Assembly: GCA_021442745.1 (NCBI GenBank)
Contig: JABUSI010000368.1
Coordinates: 1-5,108, forward strand
Direction: 5' to 3'
Source: Erysipelotrichaceae bacterium
GTDB lineage: Bacteria; Bacillota_I; Bacilli_A; Erysipelotrichales; Erysipelotrichaceae
DNA length: 5,108 nt
Made by a program: the position numbers and the translations under genes. Numbering within the stretch: position 1 is the first letter of the stretch; every line of letters begins with the position of its first letter. The notes beneath the pieces were generated by a model. That model was not told the DNA's origin, made no database searches, and saw nothing but the letters and a program-made list of their open reading frames with translations. Below, piece after piece: positions 1 to 5,108 of this stretch.

Positions 1-222
1 ATGGCATAACAGCACTTTCCGGTACATATCCCGGAAATACTTGGCTTTGAACGTAATGAAATCTTCGAAGTCCTTTACCGTTCCCATGGTAAACTCCGCT
101 TTTGCGCAATCGGCATCTACGGTAATCGTAATATCGGATATCCTCTGAAAAGTATACGTATAGGTGAACCCTTGGGAAGGGGTTTGGTTCCATACGATGG
201 TATAGGTGTGTTTTTTCGGCAT
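1..222 (-). CDS. Hypothetical protein, N-terminal 74 residues only (3' end beyond left edge)
   Basis: This open frame starts at ATG 222-220 and stays open to the window edge, giving 74 codons with no stop. The start is well supported: AAGGAGG lies 8 bases upstream. The protein begins MPKKHTYTIVWNQTPSQGF. It has a stretch rich in Thr, Tyr, Val and Ile (residues about 6-35) that looks like beta strands, then a charged, aromatic segment (residues about 45-70, with KDFEDF and KYFRDMYRK) that looks helical. There is no signal peptide, no membrane segment and no catalytic motif that I can name. It starts 25 bases after the AddA-like stop with no terminator between, so it is probably co-transcribed with the helicase-nuclease genes. 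I do not recognise the family. It could be a small accessory protein or the N-terminus of a larger one; the visible part cannot decide. That it is a real gene is likely; its function is unknown. Confidence 0.75.
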   Translation of the reverse strand, partial: MPKKHTYTIVWNQTPSQGFTYTYTFQRISDITITVDADCAKAEFTMGTVKDFEDFITFKAKYFRDMYRKVLLCH

Positions 223-230
223 AGTTGTAT

Positions 231-237
231 CCTCCTT
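231..237 (-). promoter_or_regulatory. Strong ribosome binding site for the small downstream gene
   Basis: On the minus strand, positions 237-231 read AAGGAGG, a long match to the anti-Shine-Dalgarno end of 16S rRNA. Eight bases separate it from the ATG at 222. It lies in the 25-base gap after the AddA-like stop codon (250-248), which holds no hairpin or T-tract. It fixes the start of the downstream gene and argues for independent, efficient translation from a shared transcript. Confidence 0.85.
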
Positions 238-247
238 CACGTATTAC

Positions 248-3200
248 CTAATCAATCTGAATATGGTAAATCGATGCGTCGGCTTCTTCTCCGGTTATTT
301 CCTTGAAAGCCTTGACGTATTCTGTCAATTGATTGTGATACTTTTCATCCAGATCCGTGCCATCCAGATTTGTCTTATAGTCGATAATATGCCACTTACC
401 GGCTTTACGGTAAATGACGTCTATAATACCTTCCCAGACGGTAACGGTTCCGTCCTCATCCTCTTTAAAAGAGAACGGCATTTCGCAATACACTTCGTCA
501 GCAGTCAGTAACGTATTCAAAACGTTCTTCTCTGTTCCGTTTGTCTGTTCATATCCACCGGTTCTGACGGTTTCTGCCACTTTATATAACGCAGAAATAA
601 AATCGTTTTCATACCCGTTGATTTCCGGAACAGCGTATTCGTCAACAATTTCCCGGACTGCCATCTTAACATTCACCATGTTTCCGGATACAACAAGAAC
701 TTCCATCAACCGGTGTACCATCGTTCCTAATACTGTCGGGAACTTATGTACGGTAGATTTCGTGTCATCTTTTTCCACGACTTCATCCGTATCCCCACCG
801 GCATGCTTAGACAGGATTTTTTCTTTGGATGGCGTTTTATATTCATATGTGGATTCTTTCTTAGCTTCGTTCTTTTTAAGAATATTTTCCCGGTCTGCCA
901 ACTTGTATAATTCTGAAGATTCACTCTTGATAATATCAGGTTTTTCCGGCTGTGGATTCATAGAAACATTACTAAAGAAATCAGTATCATATCCGTATGG
1001 TACTTCTTTATTTCCGTTTTTTATTTGAATTAACGGTTTCCATGTATAGGTATCATCCGAAACCTGATCCGGATTCTTTTTTGATTTTTGTTTTTTCAAC
1101 TTAGAGATAATCAAAGCATTTTTCGCTCTTGTTGCAGCAACATATACCAGACGTTTCGTTTCCTCTTTCAAAACTTCTTTTTCCCAATTCTTTATATCTT
1201 CATTTATTGTGTTTGTACTTACTCTGGTATCATCTTCATTTTTTATACAGAAAACATGAAGTTCTGAACCCTCTTGGCTTATGCTTAATTCCGGATCTTT
1301 TGCCTTTTCGTATGCCTGCGCCAAAATAACCACAGGTGCTTCCAATCCCTTAACTTTATGAAGGTTGGCCATACGAACACAATCCTTGGTATCATCTAAA
1401 CTCAGGCATCTTTCCTCTTCGGACAATCCATCAACTAATCCTTTTAAATAGTCAGCACCATCTTTAAGTGAAACAATGATGCCACTCTTTTCATTGTTTC
1501 TTAACAGTTCCAACGCATAGAAAAGAATCTCCAGTTTTTCTGCGTTAACGTAATTGTAAATTTTTATTTCATTCATTATTTGTTCAAACAAAATGGAACT
1601 TGAACAGGAATTGAACACATATTTCTTACGCAATTCGATTAAATCACTTATTGTTTTCTCCACTGTTCCCGCTTCCGGATTCTTGCCGGTTTCATTCAAA
1701 GACAATACCTTTTTTCCTGTTTTCGTCAGATATACAGAAATATCAGACTTTGAATGTTTGTACACTTTTCCTGTTAATACCTTGAATAGTGATAAAGAAT
1801 CTGAAGTATTTACGAGCACATTAAAGATTTCAGAACATTCCACTAATGCTTCCGTACTTTCAAACAAAACTTTTCCTTCTACTTTAGCAGGAATTCCCTC
1901 TCTCTTCAGTTCTTCCAGAATCGGAGAAAGACTCTTCTTATTTTTCGTGATGACCATGATATCACTGTATGTAATTTTCTCAGGCACAGTCTCTCCTGAT
2001 TCGTTCTTTTTCAAGATAGTGTACGCAGAATTATTAACCAATCTCTTTATAATCTCCGTAACACGTTTTGAATCTGTCTTTTCCAGATAATCTGGTTGCG
2101 CCATAAGGGTTTTCCCATAAATTTCATAAGAGTAGATACCCGTAAATTCTGTATCTTCTTTTGCGTCCGCTAAAGGTATTTCTTCATACCTGCTTTGCAA
2201 TCCCTCTTTTTCTTCCAGAAGATTAGGAAATACACGATTGAAATAGTTTCGTAGTTTTTTGGTCGAGCGGAAATTTCTTGTTAGTTGTAAAACTTGCCCG
2301 ACTCCGTTTTCAAACAACTCCTTAACGTTTTTAAATGATGAAATATCTGCACCTCTGAACCGATAAATTGATTGCTTCGGATCACCTACCACAAACATAG
2401 AACCTTTTCTCGGATTACACTCTTTCCAATTGCTTACCGGGTTTTCTGATGAAAGATAAAAGAATATCTCTGCCTGAATCGGATTGGTATCCTGGAACTC
2501 ATCAATCAGAAAATACGAGTGTCTGTTGTAAATATAGTTAATCAGTTTTCCTTCTGATTCCGCATCCTTTTTCAACGCATTTCTGAAATAATACAATGCA
2601 TCAAAAAAAGTAAGCAGTCCTTTTTCCTTCATTTCTTTCTCTGTTACACCTATGCACTCTTGAAAGAACGTCATGGAAATCTCATATTGGATAGTTGACA
2701 ATTGATCACATAATCCGTTTTCCTGTCCTGTTATTAATTCGTACCATTGTCCTCTGCTTGTCACATGTTCGTCAATAATATCACTCAGTTTAAATTCTAA
2801 CTTTTCATCTTCAATCGGATATGTCAATCTGATTTCTTTTGTATCTTTAATGGCTTTTAAAACAGCCGGAAAACTATAGTCCCAATCACTCTTAATCGCA
2901 TACAGTGCCTTTTCGAGGTTATCCCAAGCCTTTTCACTACTTGCGTTTCCCACATATTGCAGTTTCTCTTTGTTTCTTATTAGTATTTCAAATCCATTAA
3001 TCAAGGCGGATTTGTCTGTACCGTACTCTTCTTTCATACAGAAACTGTCTCTTTTCGAAAAAACCAAACCATAGTTTCTTCTGTTCATTACAAGTTCCAT
3101 GCCCTTAACGAACGTTTCTTCCGGATTTTTGTGAACACGAGAGAATTCTTTTGCCAGATTGCTTAGCTTGGTTTCATACTTTCCCGCCAGAATATCCACA

Positions 3201-3670
3201 TACAACTGCTTAAAGATGCTTTTTTGTTCTGCATCTGTGATTATTCTTTGATCGGAAGGGACTCCCATCTCAGTCGGATGTTCCGCCAAGATTTTCCCGC
3301 AGAACGCATCAATGGTTCCCATAAAACACAAATCGATATCCTTCAATGCCTCTTCACAACGTTTTCTTGATTCTTCGGTAGATTTAGGCAAATCTGTCTT
3401 TTCATCTGCCGTCATGGGATTGCTTCTTTTTGTCAGCAAGGCCTGAAATCTTTCATAGAATTCTTTTGCGGCTGCTTTTGTAAAGGTAATGGCACAAATC
3501 CGGGAAATGTCTCTTCCTTCTTCTACCATTCTGACCATCCGGTTGACCAGTGCAGTAGTCTTCCCGCTACCTGCACCGGCTTCGACAAAGAAGTTTTCAT
3601 CAATATCATTTATGATTTGTTGACGTGCGTATTGATCTTTATCCTGAATTACCGCTGTATTATTCATCAT
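248..3670 (-). CDS. AddA-like ATP-dependent helicase-nuclease (UvrD/RecB family)
   Basis: A superfamily 1A DNA helicase with a C-terminal nuclease, about 1140 residues (Bacillus AddA is about 1230). Helicase motifs appear in order: Walker A AGAGSGKT (31-38), Ia ITFTKAAA (61-68), GTIDAFC (118-124), Walker B LIDEFQDT (388-395), III VVGDPKQSIYRFRGAD (427-442), IV TRNFRS (464-469), V NLHKVKGLEAPVV (769-781) and VI RLVYVAATRAK (840-850). A Lys/Glu/Asp-rich linker (about 855-975) leads to a RecB-type PD-(D/E)XK nuclease: H986, D1084, D1097-Y-K1099, and Q1114 with Y1118. All key residues are present, so both activities look intact. With the AddB-like partner it should unwind and resect cytoplasmic DNA ends. 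The open frame reaches back to 3772, but AAAGGAG at 3686-3680 favours ATG 3670 (spacing 9) or 3667 (spacing 12). ATG 3679 touches the GGAG directly and is unlikely. The motifs read unlike classical AddA, so this may be a divergent clade. Family assignment is firm; orthology to addA is less so. Confidence 0.93.
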   Translation of the reverse strand: MMNNTAVIQDKDQYARQQIINDIDENFFVEAGAGSGKTTALVNRMVRMVEEGRDISRICAITFTKAAAKEFYERFQALLTKRSNPMTADEKTDLPKSTEESRKRCEEALKDIDLCFMGTIDAFCGKILAEHPTEMGVPSDQRIITDAEQKSIFKQLYVDILAGKYETKLSNLAKEFSRVHKNPEETFVKGMELVMNRRNYGLVFSKRDSFCMKEEYGTDKSALINGFEILIRNKEKLQYVGNASSEKAWDNLEKALYAIKSDWDYSFPAVLKAIKDTKEIRLTYPIEDEKLEFKLSDIIDEHVTSRGQWYELITGQENGLCDQLSTIQYEISMTFFQECIGVTEKEMKEKGLLTFFDALYYFRNALKKDAESEGKLINYIYNRHSYFLIDEFQDTNPIQAEIFFYLSSENPVSNWKECNPRKGSMFVVGDPKQSIYRFRGADISSFKNVKELFENGVGQVLQLTRNFRSTKKLRNYFNRVFPNLLEEKEGLQSRYEEIPLADAKEDTEFTGIYSYEIYGKTLMAQPDYLEKTDSKRVTEIIKRLVNNSAYTILKKNESGETVPEKITYSDIMVITKNKKSLSPILEELKREGIPAKVEGKVLFESTEALVECSEIFNVLVNTSDSLSLFKVLTGKVYKHSKSDISVYLTKTGKKVLSLNETGKNPEAGTVEKTISDLIELRKKYVFNSCSSSILFEQIMNEIKIYNYVNAEKLEILFYALELLRNNEKSGIIVSLKDGADYLKGLVDGLSEEERCLSLDDTKDCVRMANLHKVKGLEAPVVILAQAYEKAKDPELSISQEGSELHVFCIKNEDDTRVSTNTINEDIKNWEKEVLKEETKRLVYVAATRAKNALIISKLKKQKSKKNPDQVSDDTYTWKPLIQIKNGNKEVPYGYDTDFFSNVSMNPQPEKPDIIKSESSELYKLADRENILKKNEAKKESTYEYKTPSKEKILSKHAGGDTDEVVEKDDTKSTVHKFPTVLGTMVHRLMEVLVVSGNMVNVKMAVREIVDEYAVPEINGYENDFISALYKVAETVRTGGYEQTNGTEKNVLNTLLTADEVYCEMPFSFKEDEDGTVTVWEGIIDVIYRKAGKWHIIDYKTNLDGTDLDEKYHNQLTEYVKAFKEITGEEADASIYHIQID

Positions 3671-5108
3671 CTTGGCCATCTCCTTTCTGTATTCCGCAAA
3701 TATCTTTATATTTACAGTATTTGCATACACCATCATCCGTAGCGAAAGAATACTCACCGGATTCCAGTGCATTCCTGAATGTATTCAATTTCTCTGTCAG
3801 TCTTTCTTTTACAGCTTCATCATAGTTGCAACAGACGGTTTTTCCCATCCGAATGTAACGATACTCAACATGATCCACAGGTTTTCCGTTGCGTTCCAGC
3901 ATATAGGCATACAGAATACCCTGCAGGCAGGTATCCAAATCATTTTCGACATGCTTTACCGTTGCCCCGGTCTTATAGTCTACAATTGTCCGCTTGTTTG
4001 ATGAACCGTTTAATTCGACTCTGTCCGGATAACCGTGCAAACGAATACCGGTTTCTTCGTGAGTGCATTGAATTTCCACTTCTTTTGTTTCCACAATACT
4101 GTTTTCCGTTTCCATGTCAAATCCGTTTTTCATCATATCCAGGAATCGGTTTTTCTCAATGTCTACCTTGTCTGCAACCACCGGACGATGCTGTTTTACA
4201 TAAGTATCAAAGTATTTACCTGCTACTTCCAGAAACTTCTCTGCCGATTCTTCACTACTGCGTATTTCCATCATTGTATGTGCAATATTCCCCAGTTCGA
4301 TTGCCGGAACAATCTCAAACAGTTTGTCCTCTTCCGGTTCCGGGATACCAAGCACATACTTGAACAAGAACTTCTGCGGACATTCAAAGAACTTTTCCAA
4401 AGCACTTGGAGAATACTCTTGCTCCAGGCTACCTTTCACGATATCTTCCGCAACTTCTTCTTGTTTATTTGACGGTACGATTTCATTACCGCTCAAAAAT
4501 GCTTTACCGATTTCCCTTGTCACAGAAATATCCGGGGCAAAATACCCGATATTATGAATATCTTCTCTCATATCTTCCAGTGTTGCGTTATCCCCATGTT
4601 CCTTCCTGTATATTTCAAACATCAAAGAAGAAGGATTGTCTTTCTTCAGTTCTGATGCGTTATATCCGGCATAGGAAATGTGAATTTTTGAGTTCTGATT
4701 GCTGTAGGTCTGCAGTAAACTCCAGAAAGTATCTTTCCGTTTGTTCACTTCCCCTTCTGACGTTAACATATCCGTATTTTCAAATTGTCTGAAATCATCA
4801 TCCAGAAGCAGATAGTTTTCTTTCGGTGCTCCCGGATAATTGGTCGCACTGAAACCGACAATATACAAATTGTCTCTTACCGTATTCAAAGCTCCTTTGA
4901 AATCCGTAATATGAATCTTTCCGCTTTCACTGATCTGGTTGCAGACGTTCATGCTCATTACACTTGGGATGACTTCTTTTATATTTTCCCCAAAGCCGGC
5001 ATTCCGGATGGCTGCCAGTTCCCTGTAAATCGATAATCTGGCAGAGTTGTCCAGTTGCATCAGAAGACTGTTTCCTGTCTTTCTTACCGTTGCATACGTA
5101 TTGATAAA
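3660..5108 (-). CDS. AddB-like PD-(D/E)XK nuclease subunit with Fe-S cysteines, C-terminal 482 residues (5' end beyond right edge)
   Basis: The frame is open to the window edge: the 16 codons before the first internal ATG (5060) contain no stop and no ribosome binding site, so that ATG is not the true start. AddB of Bacillus is about 1166 residues, so more than half is probably missing. Counting from the edge, residues about 1-165 resemble the tail of an AddB helicase-like fold, including NLYIVGFSATNYPG and IHISYAGYNASEL. A nuclease domain follows (about 232-475): YSPSALEKFFECP with C243, H277, GYPDRVE with D362, VDYKTG with D377 and K379, and Q396 with Y400. The C-terminus carries C462, C465 and C471 (CxxCx5C). 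One cysteine before the nuclease core plus three after it is the AddB iron-sulfur pattern. All nuclease residues are present. The gene overlaps the AddA-like start by about 11 bases, the usual addB-addA order. Whether its N-terminus keeps a working ATPase or Chi-recognition site cannot be seen. Confidence 0.9.
   Translation of the reverse strand, partial: FINTYATVRKTGNSLLMQLDNSARLSIYRELAAIRNAGFGENIKEVIPSVMSMNVCNQISESGKIHITDFKGALNTVRDNLYIVGFSATNYPGAPKENYLLLDDDFRQFENTDMLTSEGEVNKRKDTFWSLLQTYSNQNSKIHISYAGYNASELKKDNPSSLMFEIYRKEHGDNATLEDMREDIHNIGYFAPDISVTREIGKAFLSGNEIVPSNKQEEVAEDIVKGSLEQEYSPSALEKFFECPQKFLFKYVLGIPEPEEDKLFEIVPAIELGNIAHTMMEIRSSEESAEKFLEVAGKYFDTYVKQHRPVVADKVDIEKNRFLDMMKNGFDMETENSIVETKEVEIQCTHEETGIRLHGYPDRVELNGSSNKRTIVDYKTGATVKHVENDLDTCLQGILYAYMLERNGKPVDHVEYRYIRMGKTVCCNYDEAVKERLTEKLNTFRNALESGEYSFATDDGVCKYCKYKDICGIQKGDGQDDE
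3680..3686 (-). promoter_or_regulatory. Ribosome binding site for the AddA-like gene, inside the AddB-like reading frame
   Basis: Positions 3686-3680 read AAAGGAG on the minus strand, within the last codons of the AddB-like gene. The site decides among three in-frame ATGs (3679, 3670, 3667): the first has no spacer, the second 9 bases and the third 12. The AddB-like stop (TAA, 3662-3660) lies just after the chosen start, an arrangement expected to give translational coupling and balanced amounts of the two subunits. Confidence 0.75.

Noticed and set aside
223..247. Possible terminator or promoter between the AddA-like gene and the small gene
   Set aside because: The 25 bases contain no inverted repeat followed by a T-tract and no room for both -35 and -10 boxes ahead of the ribosome binding site.
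727..924. Minus-strand 65-codon frame inside the AddA-like gene
   Set aside because: It is an alternative frame within the Lys-rich linker, where A-rich sequence readily leaves frames open. No conserved features were seen.
414..1028. Plus-strand open frame of 204 codons
   Set aside because: It lies wholly antisense to the AddA-like nuclease and linker coding region. Its Ser/Phe/Thr-rich product shows no domain, as expected of a shadow frame.
1593..2090. Plus-strand open frame of 165 codons
   Set aside because: It is antisense to the conserved helicase body, has no recognisable product, and starts without a ribosome binding site.
3671..3772. N-terminal extension of the AddA-like frame starting at ATG 3772
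   Set aside because: It overlaps conserved AddB-like coding sequence including the cysteine cluster, has no suitable ribosome binding site, and would put extra sequence ahead of the usual AddA-type N-terminus. The site at 3686-3680 supports 3670.
3779..4472. Overlapping plus-strand open frames of 194 and 145 codons
   Set aside because: Both are antisense to the AddB-like nuclease domain, whose motifs are intact. The products are low-complexity Ser/Leu/Phe/His-rich strings without family features.
3660..5060. Start of the AddB-like protein at ATG 5060, making it a complete 466-residue protein
   Set aside because: The frame remains open through 5108 with no stop, no Shine-Dalgarno precedes that ATG, and AddB-type proteins are far longer. 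The gene is cut by the window edge rather than naturally short.

Overview
The window is a stretch of a moderately AT-rich genome (about 40% GC by eye). All convincing genes lie on the minus strand, so the transcriptional order runs from position 5108 down to position 1. The strong AAGGAGG-type ribosome binding sites, base composition and AddA/AddB-like gene pair suggest a Gram-positive Firmicute, perhaps a gut Clostridia/Lachnospiraceae-type bacterium. That placement is an inference; no taxonomic marker is present.

Layout in transcriptional order. (1) Positions 5108-3660 hold the C-terminal 482 residues of an AddB-like subunit. It has the tail of a UvrD-like helicase fold, then a PD-(D/E)XK nuclease with the four cysteines that in AddB ligate an iron-sulfur cluster. 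Its 5' part lies beyond the right edge. (2) Positions 3670-248 hold a complete AddA-like helicase-nuclease of about 1140 residues, with all superfamily 1A helicase motifs and a C-terminal RecB-type nuclease. Its start overlaps the end of the AddB-like gene by about 11 bases. (3) Only 25 bases after its stop, a third gene begins at position 222 behind a near-perfect ribosome binding site. It runs off the left edge after 74 visible codons and I do not recognise it.

The first two genes should encode a heterodimeric end-processing helicase-nuclease: AddA-like motor and nuclease, AddB-like second nuclease with an Fe-S staple. Such complexes resect double-strand breaks for RecA loading and degrade foreign linear DNA. 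Motif wording, especially in the AddA-like protein, differs from the textbook Bacillus AddA, so this may be a divergent or second AddAB-type complex rather than the standard housekeeping one. The tightly linked unknown small gene is the least explained part of the window.

I saw no tRNA, rRNA, CRISPR array, insertion sequence, riboswitch, promoter or intrinsic terminator. The only non-coding DNA is the 25-base gap at 223-247.
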